Shown here: positions 8,206 to 16,043 of the stretch, piece after piece
Layout: the number at the start of each line of letters is the position of its first letter
How positions within the stretch are numbered: the stretch's first letter is position 1
DNA from: Actinoplanes palleronii
GTDB lineage: Bacteria > Actinomycetota > Actinomycetes > Mycobacteriales > Micromonosporaceae
Reading direction: 5' to 3'
Assembly: GCF_016862315.1 (NCBI RefSeq)
Contig: NZ_BOMS01000026.1
Coordinates: 186,001 to 250,000 of the forward strand
DNA: 64,000 bases
The notes under the pieces: generated by a model
Seen by the model: the letters and a program-made list of their open reading frames with translations, nothing else
The model's database searches: none
Told to the model about the DNA's origin: nothing
Program-made: the position numbers and the translations under genes

Positions 8206-9237
8206 TCAGCCCAGTGGCGCGGTGCTCTCCCGGGTGATCAGCCGGCCCGGCACGGTCTCGACGCCGGTGCCCAGCGTGCCGCCGATCGCGGCGAACAACC
8301 GTTGCGCGGCGATCCGGCCGAGCTCCTCGAGGTTCATGTCGACGGTGGTCAGCGGCGGGCGGGCGTTGGCGGCCAGGATCGTCCAGTTGTCGTAGCCGAT
8401 CACCGCGACCTGCGACGGCACGTCCCGGCCCGCTTCGTGCAGCACGTCGAGGACACCGCGGGCGATCTCGTCGGAGCCCGCGAAGATCGCGTCGACGTCC
8501 GGGCAGCGGTCCAGCAGCAGCCGGGTGGCGCCGCGGCCCCACGCCTCGGACCACATGCCGAACCAGACCTCGCCGCCGGCCAGCTCCAGGCCGGCCTCGG
8601 CGAGCCGGGCCTGCGCGCCCCGGGCCCGGTCCTGGGCGGCGCTGTACCCCGGGTCGCCGGTGATGTGCGCGATCCGCCGGCGGCCGCAGCGGATCAGGTG
8701 GTCGACCGCCAGCCGGCCACCGTCCACGTTGTCGGTGACCAGCGAGAGGTCGGCCGGGTCGTCGGACGGCGAGTACGCGTAGACCACCGGCACCGGCAGG
8801 TCGCGCCCGAGCGACGGCCGGGTGTCCGGCCGGGCGCCGACCACGATCAGCCCGTCCACCCGGCGGGACAGCAGGGCCCGCAGGTGGTGGCGTTCGCGGA
8901 TGGTGTCGCCGCGGGCGTCGCAGAGGAACACCGAGGTCTGGTCGGAGCCGAACGCGTCCTCGGCGCCCATCAGGATCGGGATCGAGAACCGGCCTTCGAG
9001 GTCCGAGGTGAGCAGGCCGACAGTGCCGCTGCGCTGCGTGATCAGGCCCTGGGCCAGGGTGTTCGGCGAGAAGGAGAGCTGCTCGGCGGCCTGGACCACC
9101 CGGGCCCGGGTCTCCGCGCGCACCTGCTGCTTGCCGTTGAGCGCCTTGGACGCGGTGGCCACCGAGACACCGGCGAGCCGGGCCACGTCGCGCAGGGTGA
9201 CCGCGCGGCCGGTGGCCGTCCCGTTCGTCGACTCCAC
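8206..9237 (-). CDS. LacI-family transcriptional regulator of the arabinoside operon
   Basis: 343 residues. The helix-turn-helix and hinge helix are clear (VTLRDVARLAGVSVATASKAL, residues about 12-32; SPNTLAQGL hinge), followed by a periplasmic-binding-protein-like effector domain (VGLLTSDLEGRFSIPIL, RRIAHITGDP, DAIFAGSDEIARG, VAVIGYDN). GTG 9237 is chosen because GGAGGC lies 8 nt upstream and the HTH starts shortly after; the open frame continues upstream but crosses the operator region. It is divergent from an ABC importer plus GH127 operon, and a perfect palindrome (9331-9354) lies midway. The expected role is repression relieved by arabinose or a beta-arabinoside. Confidence 0.93.
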   Translation of the reverse strand: MESTNGTATGRAVTLRDVARLAGVSVATASKALNGKQQVRAETRARVVQAAEQLSFSPNTLAQGLITQRSGTVGLLTSDLEGRFSIPILMGAEDAFGSDQTSVFLCDARGDTIRERHHLRALLSRRVDGLIVVGARPDTRPSLGRDLPVPVVYAYSPSDDPADLSLVTDNVDGGRLAVDHLIRCGRRRIAHITGDPGYSAAQDRARGAQARLAEAGLELAGGEVWFGMWSEAWGRGATRLLLDRCPDVDAIFAGSDEIARGVLDVLHEAGRDVPSQVAVIGYDNWTILAANARPPLTTVDMNLEELGRIAAQRLFAAIGGTLGTGVETVPGRLITRESTAPLG

Positions 9238-9293
9238 GCCGCGCCTCCGTTCCCGGCGATTCTCGGACGGCAGCGCGCCGCCTGTCGAATCCC

Positions 9294-9354
9294 TTGACAA
9301 CAAAATCACCCCGGCATTACGTTTCTGAAAACCTTTTCGGTCGACCGAAAAGGT
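9294..9354 (+). promoter_or_regulatory. Promoter and LacI-type operator for the arabinoside operon
   Basis: A TTGACA (9294-9299) and TTACGT (9317-9322) pair spaced by 17 bp is followed directly by a perfect 24-bp palindrome (9331-9354; half-site ACCTTTTCGGTC). The palindrome sits roughly where transcription would start, so repressor binding would block it. It is about midway between the divergent starts at 9237 and 9458 and may control both. Confidence 0.78.
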
Positions 9355-9457
9355 CCTCAGTGCACGCTTCCTGCTGCTCAGATCTTCATCGAGCCTAGTA
9401 CACGCGATCGGCCACCCCGAAACACGCTCCGAAACGTCGGATTCGAGGAGGACCACT

Positions 9458-10765
9458 GTGAGGAAAAGGACATATCGCATTTACCGCAGAGCCGTCGCGA
9501 CCGTGGCGGCCCTGGGACTGGTGGCCGGCCCGGCCGCCTGCAGCTCCGGCCCGGACGACACGGCCTCCGCGGGCCCGGCCACCGCCGAGGGCACCGACGA
9601 CGGCGCCCAGCTGAGCCTGTGGACCCGCGCGCCGCTGGAACTGCAGGCCAAGGCGCTGGTCACCGCGTACAACGCGAGCCACAAGAACCAGGTCAGCCTG
9701 ACCATCGTGCCGAACGACGACTACGTCGCGAAGGTCGGTGCGGCGGCCGGCAGCGGTGACCTGCCCGACCTGTTCGCCGCCGACATCGTCTACGTGCCGA
9801 ACTGGACCAAGGCGGGGCTGTTCGCCGACCTGACCGACCGGATAAAGCTGCTGCCGTACGCCGACAAGATCAACCAGGGACACCTGGCGGCCGGCACCTA
9901 CGAGAACAAGCAGTACGTGCTGCCGTTCGTCCTCGACCTCTCGGTGATCTTCTACAACAAGAAGCTCTACCAGGAGGCCGGCCTCGACCCGGAGAAGGGA
10001 CCGGCCACCCTCGACGAGTTCAAGCAGCAGGCCCTGGCCGTGCAGAAGCTCGGCAAGCCGGGTGTGCACGGCACCTACTTCGGCGGCAACTGCGGCGGTT
10101 GCAACGTCTTCACCTGGTTCCCGATGGTGTGGGCGTCCGGCGCCGAGGTGATGAACGCCGAGGGCACCACGTCGCTGCTCGACGGCCCGGCCGCCCAGAA
10201 GGTCTACAGCACCTGGCGGGAGTTGCAGGACGGCGGGGCGATCGCGCCCGGTTCCAAGGACGAGACCGGCGCCACCTGGGTCGCGGCCTTCCAGGAGGGC
10301 AAGATCGGCGTGATGCCCTACCCGGCGACGCTGCTGAAGACCGCGTCCAAGACGGTCGACGTGGGCGTGGTGCCGATCCCGGGCGCGACCGGCGGCGCCT
10401 CCACCTTCGTCGGCGGCGACGGCATCGGCGTCTCCAAGGACTCCAAGAAGGCCGATCAGGCCTGGAACTTCCTGTCCTGGCTCACCTCGGAGGCGGCCCA
10501 GGTCGACGTGCTCGCCGCGAACGACAGCACGGTCGCCCGCACCGACCTGGCCGACAACAAGTACGCCGCGAAGGACCCGCGGGTCGCCACGATCAACAAG
10601 GTCGCCGCGTCCCCGCAGAGCAAGACGCCGTTCGCGGTCAACTTCCAGCAGGCCTTCAACGCACCGGGCAGTCCCTGGGTCACGCTGCTGCGCAACCAGG
10701 TCTACGGCGATGCCGGGGCGCTGGCGAAGGACAACGCGGCCGTCACCGACGTACTCGGGCAGTAG
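9458..10765 (+). CDS. ABC transporter sugar-binding lipoprotein (CUT1 family)
   Basis: 435 residues. An N-terminal signal with a lipobox-like AGPAAC (Cys near residue 28) indicates a membrane-anchored extracellular lipoprotein. The mature part is a family-1 solute-binding protein (LSLWTRAPLE, LPDLFAADIVYVPNW, YVLPFVLDLSVIFYNKKLY, FVGGDGIGVSKDSKKADQAWNF). GAGGAGG precedes the GTG start by about 7 nt. It opens an operon with two permeases and a GH127 enzyme, so it probably binds arabino-oligosaccharides or the sugar freed by that enzyme. No ATPase gene is present; a shared MsiK-type ATPase elsewhere in the genome is usual in actinomycetes. Confidence 0.92.
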   Translation: MRKRTYRIYRRAVATVAALGLVAGPAACSSGPDDTASAGPATAEGTDDGAQLSLWTRAPLELQAKALVTAYNASHKNQVSLTIVPNDDYVAKVGAAAGSGDLPDLFAADIVYVPNWTKAGLFADLTDRIKLLPYADKINQGHLAAGTYENKQYVLPFVLDLSVIFYNKKLYQEAGLDPEKGPATLDEFKQQALAVQKLGKPGVHGTYFGGNCGGCNVFTWFPMVWASGAEVMNAEGTTSLLDGPAAQKVYSTWRELQDGGAIAPGSKDETGATWVAAFQEGKIGVMPYPATLLKTASKTVDVGVVPIPGATGGASTFVGGDGIGVSKDSKKADQAWNFLSWLTSEAAQVDVLAANDSTVARTDLADNKYAAKDPRVATINKVAASPQSKTPFAVNFQQAFNAPGSPWVTLLRNQVYGDAGALAKDNAAVTDVLGQ

Positions 10766-10872
10766 TGACCGCGCGGCGCCGGGACCACCCGGCGCCGCGC
10801 GAGAAGCCCGCGCGAGAAGAAAGCCGGACCACCGACCCGGCACCGCGCCCGGTCCGAAGGGAATCGACAACC

Positions 10873-11772
10873 ATGACCACCATCCTGTCCGCGCCGCCGG
10901 CGCGGCCCGGCGCACCGCCGCACGCCAGGCGACGCCGGCGCCGGGAGATCCACGGCTGGGCGTACGCCACGCCGAGCGCCTTGCTGGTCGGCGTCTTCTT
11001 CGTCGTGCCGGTGCTGCTGGTCGTCCGGATGTCGCTCTCCGACTGGGGACTGTTCGCCGGTGACCGCGGCTGGAACGCCCCGGAGAACTTCACCGACGCC
11101 GTCGACGACCGGCTGTTCTGGCCAGCAGTCGGCTTCACCGTCAAGTACACGCTGGTCACCACGGTGATCCTGCTCGGCCTGGCACTCGGGCTGGCCCTGG
11201 TGGTGCAGGAGTCGAACCGGTGGACCGGTTTCCTGCGCACCTCGATCCTGGTGCCCAGCGCGCTCGGCCTGGCCTCCGCGTCGCTGCTGTTCTACGCGCT
11301 CTACTCGCCGCAGAGCGGCCTGTTCGGCGAGGTGTCGTTCCTCGGCACGCCGACCCGCGCGCTCTGGTCCACCGTCGCGCTGATCGTCTGGCGGTTCGCC
11401 GGTTTCTACATGGTGCTGCTGCTCGTCGGCCTGCAGGCGATCCCCGGCGAGGTGTACGAGGCGGCCCGCCTGGACGGCGCGAACCGGCTGCAGACGTTCC
11501 GCCACGTCACCCTGCCGCTGATCCGCCCGTCGCTGGCGCTCTGCACGATCCTCTGCGTCACCGGCTCGATGCTCGCGTTCGACCAGTTCTACATCCTGAC
11601 CAAGGGCGGGCCGGACAACAGCACGATCACCGTCGTCCAGCTGATCTACAACGCGGCGTTCGCCGGTCGCAACAACCTGGGCCTGGCCGCCGCGCTGTCG
11701 ATCATCCTGCTCGGCGCGCTGCTGGTGCTGAACCTCGCGCAGTTCCGCTGGCTGCGCTCGAAGGAGGACTGA
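10873..11772 (+). CDS. ABC sugar permease (MalF-type, first inner-membrane subunit)
   Basis: 299 residues with six predicted membrane helices (first near ATPSALLVGVFFVVPVLL). The permease EAA loop reads EAARLDGANRLQTFRHVTLP. An Arg-rich N-terminus (HARRRRRREIH) precedes the first helix, as expected for a cytoplasmic N-terminus. ATG 10873 is the natural start; the open frame upstream is non-coding. It lies 107 bp after the binding protein and 1 bp before the partner permease. Confidence 0.93.
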   Translation: MTTILSAPPARPGAPPHARRRRRREIHGWAYATPSALLVGVFFVVPVLLVVRMSLSDWGLFAGDRGWNAPENFTDAVDDRLFWPAVGFTVKYTLVTTVILLGLALGLALVVQESNRWTGFLRTSILVPSALGLASASLLFYALYSPQSGLFGEVSFLGTPTRALWSTVALIVWRFAGFYMVLLLVGLQAIPGEVYEAARLDGANRLQTFRHVTLPLIRPSLALCTILCVTGSMLAFDQFYILTKGGPDNSTITVVQLIYNAAFAGRNNLGLAAALSIILLGALLVLNLAQFRWLRSKED

Positions 11773-11773
11773 G

Positions 11774-12589
11774 GTGGCGCTGTTCCGGCGTACCCCGTAC
11801 TACGTGCTCACCGGCGGGCTCGCGGTGATCTTCCTGTTCCCGCTGGTCTGGGCGGCGACGGCGTCGGTGTCGCCGCACGCCGGCACCGCGCAGACGCACG
11901 GCTGGGGCCTGGCCAACTACGTCACGCTGGCCAACTACCAGGCCGGTGTCGGGCGGTACCTGCTGAACTCGGTGATCGTCTCCGGGCTGACCGTGCTGGT
12001 CACCCTGCTCGCCTCGGTGCTCGGCGGGTACGCGTTCGCGACGTACCGGTTCCCCGGCCGCAACGTGTTGTTCCTGCTCATCCTGGCGATCCTGATGGTC
12101 CCGTACGCGACCCTGCTGATCCCGCTCTACGTCCTGCTCAACCAGCTCGGCCTGCAGAACTCGCTGGCCGGCCTGGCCCTGGTGCTGAGCATGTTCCAGC
12201 TGCCGTTCGCCACGTTCCTGATGCGGATCTCGTTCGAGGCGGTGCCGGCCGAGCTGCGCGAGGCCGCCCTGATCGACGGCTGCGGCTCGGTCCGCGCGCT
12301 GTGGCACGTGCTGCTGCCCGCGGTGAAACCCGGCCTGATCACGGTGGGCCTGTTCGCGTTCCTGGCCGCCTGGAACGACTTCATCACCCCGCTCGTGCTG
12401 ATCAGCGACTCCGGGAAGCTGCCGTTGCCGCTCGCCGTCGCGAACATGCGCCAGCAGGTGATGGGCATCGTCGACTACGGCGCGACCGAGGCAGGCGTGG
12501 TCGTCCTGGCGCTGCCCTGCGTGCTGCTCTTCCTCGCCCTCCAGCGGTACTACGTCCGCGGGTTCATGTCCGGCGCTCTCAAAGGTTGA
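11774..12589 (+). CDS. ABC sugar permease (MalG-type, second inner-membrane subunit)
   Basis: 271 residues and six membrane helices, with the MalG-type EAA loop REAALIDGCGSVRALWHVLLP and the C-terminal RYYVRGFMSGALKG ending typical of CUT1 permeases. GTG 11774 starts one base after the preceding stop, so translation is coupled. With 10873-11772 it forms the membrane channel of the importer. Confidence 0.93.
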   Translation: MALFRRTPYYVLTGGLAVIFLFPLVWAATASVSPHAGTAQTHGWGLANYVTLANYQAGVGRYLLNSVIVSGLTVLVTLLASVLGGYAFATYRFPGRNVLFLLILAILMVPYATLLIPLYVLLNQLGLQNSLAGLALVLSMFQLPFATFLMRISFEAVPAELREAALIDGCGSVRALWHVLLPAVKPGLITVGLFAFLAAWNDFITPLVLISDSGKLPLPLAVANMRQQVMGIVDYGATEAGVVVLALPCVLLFLALQRYYVRGFMSGALKG

Positions 12590-12593
12590 TCAC

Positions 12594-14513
12594 GTGACGA
12601 TCGATGAAACCCTGTCCATGACCGCCACCGGCACGCCCGCGGCACCCCGCAGCGGCCGGTTGCGCCCGCTGAGCCTGCGCGAGGTGACCCTGCGCGACGG
12701 GTTCTGGCAGCGCCGGCAGCAGGTCAACCGGAACACCTCGCTCGCGCACATCGAGCACTGGATCGAACGGACCGGGTGGCTGGCCAACTTCACCGTGGCG
12801 CCGGAGTCCCGCCGGGGCCGGGAGTTCTCGGACAGCGAGATCTACAAGCTGCTCGAGGCGATGGCCTGGGAGCTCGGCCGCGAACCCGACCCCGGCCTGC
12901 GGGCGCGCTACGACCGGATCGTGGCCGTGGTGGCCGCCGCCCAGCTGCCGGACGGATATCTCAACACCCGGTTCGGCCGGGCCGGGCAGCCGCCGCGCTG
13001 GTCCGATCTGGAGTGGGGTCACGAGCTGTACTGCCTCGGCCACCTGATCCAGGCCGCGGTGGCCCGGGCCCGCACCGGCCACCCGGACGACCTGCTGGTG
13101 CTCGTCGCGCGGCGGGCCGCCGACCTGGTCTGCGAGGTGTTCGCGGACGCCGGGGTGTGCGGGCACGCCGAGATCGAGCCGGCCCTGGTCGAGCTGTACC
13201 GGGTCACCGGCGAGCGGCGCTACCTGGAGCAGGCCCGGCTGTTCGTGGAGCGGCGCGGGAACCAGGTGCTCGACGACATCGAGTTCGGCCGGTCGTACTT
13301 CCAGGACGACGTGCCGGTCCGGGACGCCGAGGTGCTGCGCGGGCACGCGGTGCGGGCGGTCTATCTCGCGGCCGGCACCGTCGACGTGGCGGTGGAGACC
13401 GGCGACGACGAGCTGCTGGCCGCGGTGGTCCGGCAGTGGCGCGCCGCGGTGAGCCGGCGGACGTACCTCACCGGCGGGATCGGCTCGCGGCACCAGGACG
13501 AGGCGTTCGGCGACGACTTCGTGCTGCCGCCGGACCGGGCGTACTCGGAGACCTGCGCCGCTGTCGGCTCGGTGATGCTGGCCTGGCGGCTGCTGCTCGC
13601 CGAGGGCGACCCGCGGTACGCCGACCTGATCGAGCGGATCCTGTTCAACGTGATCGCGACGTCGCCGTCCGACGACGGCACCCGGTTCTTCTACACCAAC
13701 ACCCTGCACCAGCGGGTCCTCGGCACCGAGCCGGGCGCCGACACCCAGGTCCCGCGGGCCGCGTCGACGCTGCGGGCGCCCTGGTTCGAGGTGTCCTGCT
13801 GCCCGACGAACCTGGCCCGGACGTTCGCGGCGCTGACCGCGTACATCGCCACCACCGACGACGACGGGGTGCAGCTGCACCAGTACACCGCGGCCGACGT
13901 GGGCGTGACGCTGCCCGGCGACCGGCGCGTCGCGTTCCGCGTCGACACCGACTACCCGGCGACCGGGCGGATCACCGTCCGGATCACCGAGTCGCCCGGC
14001 ACCCCGTGGACCCTGACCCTGCGCATCCCACCCTGGGCGACCGGCGCCACCCTGATGACCAGCGACGGCGGCGTGACCGAGGTCGCGCCCGGCTCGGCCC
14101 GCCTGCGCCGCGTCTTCACCCCCGGTGAGCTGGTGATCCTCGACCTGCCGCTGCACCCGCGCCTGACCGTCGCCGATCCGCGTGTCGACGCGGTCCGCGG
14201 GTGCGCCGCGGTGGAACGCGGGCCGATCGTCTACTGTGCCGAGTCGGTCGACCTGCCCGCCGGCGTCGCCCTGGACGCCCTGCGCCTGACCCCGTCGCTC
14301 ACCGACACCCCCGGCGCGGTCCTCGCCACCTGCGAGGTCACCGCGCTCCCGGACGAGAACTGGCCGTATTCCGGCACACCGTCCCCGCTCCCGGCACGCC
14401 GTTCCCCGGCCACCGCGGTCATCCCGCTGCGCCCTTACCACTCGTGGGCCGGTCGCGGTCCGTCGACCATGCGGGTCTGGATCCCGATCAAAACCCTTTC
14501 CGGTACGACCTGA
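12594..14513 (+). CDS. GH127 beta-L-arabinofuranosidase
   Basis: 639 residues, the full length of the family. Key residues of GH127 enzymes such as bifidobacterial HypBA1 are in place: the Zn-binding Glu and Cys in AYSETCAAVG (E319, C321) and the adjacent Cys pair in FEVSCCPTN (C402, C403), one of which acts as the nucleophile in characterised members. WLANFTVA, ELYCLGHLIQA and YLTGGIGSRH mark the (alpha/alpha)6 barrel, and beta-sandwich domains follow. There is no signal peptide, so it acts in the cytoplasm on imported arabinosides. It is the last gene of the LacI-controlled operon, 4 bp after the permease. Natural substrates are likely beta-L-arabinofuranosyl chains such as plant hydroxyproline-rich glycans. 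Confidence 0.93.
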   Translation: MTIDETLSMTATGTPAAPRSGRLRPLSLREVTLRDGFWQRRQQVNRNTSLAHIEHWIERTGWLANFTVAPESRRGREFSDSEIYKLLEAMAWELGREPDPGLRARYDRIVAVVAAAQLPDGYLNTRFGRAGQPPRWSDLEWGHELYCLGHLIQAAVARARTGHPDDLLVLVARRAADLVCEVFADAGVCGHAEIEPALVELYRVTGERRYLEQARLFVERRGNQVLDDIEFGRSYFQDDVPVRDAEVLRGHAVRAVYLAAGTVDVAVETGDDELLAAVVRQWRAAVSRRTYLTGGIGSRHQDEAFGDDFVLPPDRAYSETCAAVGSVMLAWRLLLAEGDPRYADLIERILFNVIATSPSDDGTRFFYTNTLHQRVLGTEPGADTQVPRAASTLRAPWFEVSCCPTNLARTFAALTAYIATTDDDGVQLHQYTAADVGVTLPGDRRVAFRVDTDYPATGRITVRITESPGTPWTLTLRIPPWATGATLMTSDGGVTEVAPGSARLRRVFTPGELVILDLPLHPRLTVADPRVDAVRGCAAVERGPIVYCAESVDLPAGVALDALRLTPSLTDTPGAVLATCEVTALPDENWPYSGTPSPLPARRSPATAVIPLRPYHSWAGRGPSTMRVWIPIKTLSGTT

Positions 14514-14584
14514 GCACACCGCCCGTGGCTACCCGTCACGCGACGCCCGCCGCACCCCGGACCGCGACGCGGCTCCCGACCCCG

Positions 14585-14635
14585 GCTGGTGCTGAGGGTC
14601 GTCTCCGAGGGCCGGAGACAACCCTCGGCACCAGC
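14585..14635. repeat. Hairpin repeat family A, copy 1 (possible terminator)
   Basis: Two 23-nt arms (GCTGGTGCTGAGGGTCGTCT+CCG at 14585-14607; complement at 14613-14635) pair with two wobble-compatible mismatches around a 5-nt loop. It lies after the GH127 gene and belongs to the same family as 15179-15231 and 34156-34342. Confidence 0.78.
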
Positions 14636-14739
14636 TGAGCCCCGCATTCGTGCCACGCTCGCCGGTTCGTCCCCCGGTGACCGTGCGGGCTGAGAAGACT
14701 TCCCCCCGTACCGCCGATCACTCACGGGGAGAACCGCAC

Positions 14740-15162
14740 ATGAAGCTGAACCGACTGACCGCCGTCGCTGCCGCCGCCGCCCTGGCCCTCACCGGGCTGG
14801 TCGCCACGACGGCGCCGGCCCAGGCCGCCGCGGCCAAGCCGGCGCTCGTCATCGACTACGGCCACCACAAGGTCAAGGTCAAGCCGAAGGCGATCTACCC
14901 CTACAAGGACCTCTACTTCACCGGCATCCACTGGACGTCGCTGACCTCGACCACCGGGTACGCCACCGCGACGCAGAACGTCAACACCTGCATCCCGTCC
15001 TGCGCCGACGCGAACTACAAGCGCACCAAGGTCAAGCTGAAGTTCACCAAGGTCAAGCTCTCCGACTGCCGCCGGGTCTTCAGCCGCGTCACGGTCACCC
15101 AGGTGAAGTCGAAGAAGGTCGCCACCCACACCCTCCCGGTCTTCGCCAAGAAGGGCTGCTGA
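14740..15162 (+). CDS. Small secreted basic protein of unknown function
   Basis: 140 residues. A clear Sec signal peptide ends at TAPAQA|AAAKPA (about residue 34-35). The mature part is strongly basic, with alternating Lys/Val tracts (HHKVKVKPKA; RTKVKLKFTKVKLSDC) and four Cys residues (CIPSC near the middle, then one Cys before RRVF and one at the C-terminus), which could form two disulfides. A GGGGAGA ribosome site precedes ATG 14740; the in-frame ATG at 14650 is too far upstream. No family is recognised. The beta-strand-like pattern suggests a small secreted beta-sandwich. Hairpin repeats flank it on both sides, so it is probably transcribed alone. Confidence 0.82.
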   Translation: MKLNRLTAVAAAAALALTGLVATTAPAQAAAAKPALVIDYGHHKVKVKPKAIYPYKDLYFTGIHWTSLTSTTGYATATQNVNTCIPSCADANYKRTKVKLKFTKVKLSDCRRVFSRVTVTQVKSKKVATHTLPVFAKKGC

Positions 15163-15178
15163 CCGGTACAGGGTTCCC

Positions 15179-15231
15179 GGCTGGTGCTCAGGGGTGTCTC
15201 GGAGGGCTCGAGGCACCCCTGAGCGCCGGCC
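15179..15231. repeat. Hairpin repeat family A, copy 2, between convergent genes
   Basis: Arms of 23 nt (GGCTGGTGCTCAGGGGTGTC+TCG at 15179-15201; CGAGGCACCCCTGAGC... at 15209-15231) pair with three mismatches, all G-U compatible. It fills the 73-bp gap between the secreted protein and the convergent IclR gene, a natural terminator position. Confidence 0.8.
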
Positions 15232-15235
15232 GGGG

Positions 15236-16039
15236 TCAGACGGTGGTGGCCGGGATGCCGGCCGTGCGGGTCAGGTCGTGGCCGATGTCGGCGGCGGCGC
15301 GCAACAGTTTCGGCAGGTAGTCGTCGAGCAGGGTCTCGACCGAGGTCTCCGCGGCGTGCACCGTCACGTTCAGCGCGGCGACCACCCGGCCCTCGCCGTC
15401 GCGCACGCCGGTCGCGACCGAGCGGATGCCCGGCGCCAGGTCCTGGTCGGCCAGGGCCCAGCCCTTCGCGCGGACCTCGCGCAGCGCGGTCTCCAACTCG
15501 GCCGGCGACGGCTGCCGGCGCGGGGTGATCCCGGAGCGGGACGCCTCGGCCACCACGCCGGCCACGGTCGCCGGCGGCAGCGCCGCCAGCAGGACCTTGC
15601 CCATCGAGGTCGCGGCGGCCGGGAACCGGGTGCCGATGGTCACCGCGAGCGTGACGATCTTCGGTACGGCCACCCGCGCCACGTAGACGATGTCGCTGCC
15701 GTCCATCTGGGCCATCGACGTCGACTCGCCGGTCTGCGCGACGAGCTTCTCCATGTGCGGGCGGGCCACGTCCCACAGGCTCAGCGAGTGCACGTACGCC
15801 ATGCCGAGGTCGAGCACCCGCGGGGTCAGCGCGTACCCGCGGCCGGCGCCGCGCACGTAGCCGAGCGTCTCCAGGGTGATCAGGATCCGCCGCACGGTCG
15901 GCCGGGCCAGCCCGGTCAGGCCGGCGATCTCACTCAGCGTCATCGACGGCGTGCCGGACCGGAAGGCGCGCAGGACGTCGAGGCCGCGCGCGAGCGCCTC
16001 GATGAAGTCGGGACCCGCGCCCCTTCCGGTGTCAGTCAT
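15236..16039 (-). CDS. IclR-family transcriptional regulator
   Basis: 267 residues. It has an N-terminal winged HTH (EALARGLDVLRAF, MTLSEIAGLTGLARPTVRRIL, residues 12-60) and a C-terminal GAF-like IclR effector domain (FPAAATSMGKVLLA, GWALADQDLAPGIRSVA, VAALNVTVHA). This is the PcaR/PobR-like subgroup that controls aromatic catabolism. ATG 16039 is chosen since similarity starts there. It follows the amidohydrolase gene by 4 bp and is co-transcribed with it, divergent from the CoA-transferase/LigAB arm. Two matching palindromes in the divergent promoter are its likely sites. Confidence 0.92.
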   Translation of the reverse strand: MTDTGRGAGPDFIEALARGLDVLRAFRSGTPSMTLSEIAGLTGLARPTVRRILITLETLGYVRGAGRGYALTPRVLDLGMAYVHSLSLWDVARPHMEKLVAQTGESTSMAQMDGSDIVYVARVAVPKIVTLAVTIGTRFPAAATSMGKVLLAALPPATVAGVVAEASRSGITPRRQPSPAELETALREVRAKGWALADQDLAPGIRSVATGVRDGEGRVVAALNVTVHAAETSVETLLDDYLPKLLRAAADIGHDLTRTAGIPATTV

Positions 16040-16043
16040 CGGC

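Noticed and set aside
8206..9480. Longer LacI protein starting at 9480
   Set aside because: The extra 81 residues cross the operator palindrome and overlap the divergent gene start; GTG 9237 has a good ribosome site and the usual N-terminus.
12579..14519. A 646-codon open frame antisense to GH127
   Set aside because: Mirror-frame artefact; GH127 carries the catalytic motifs.
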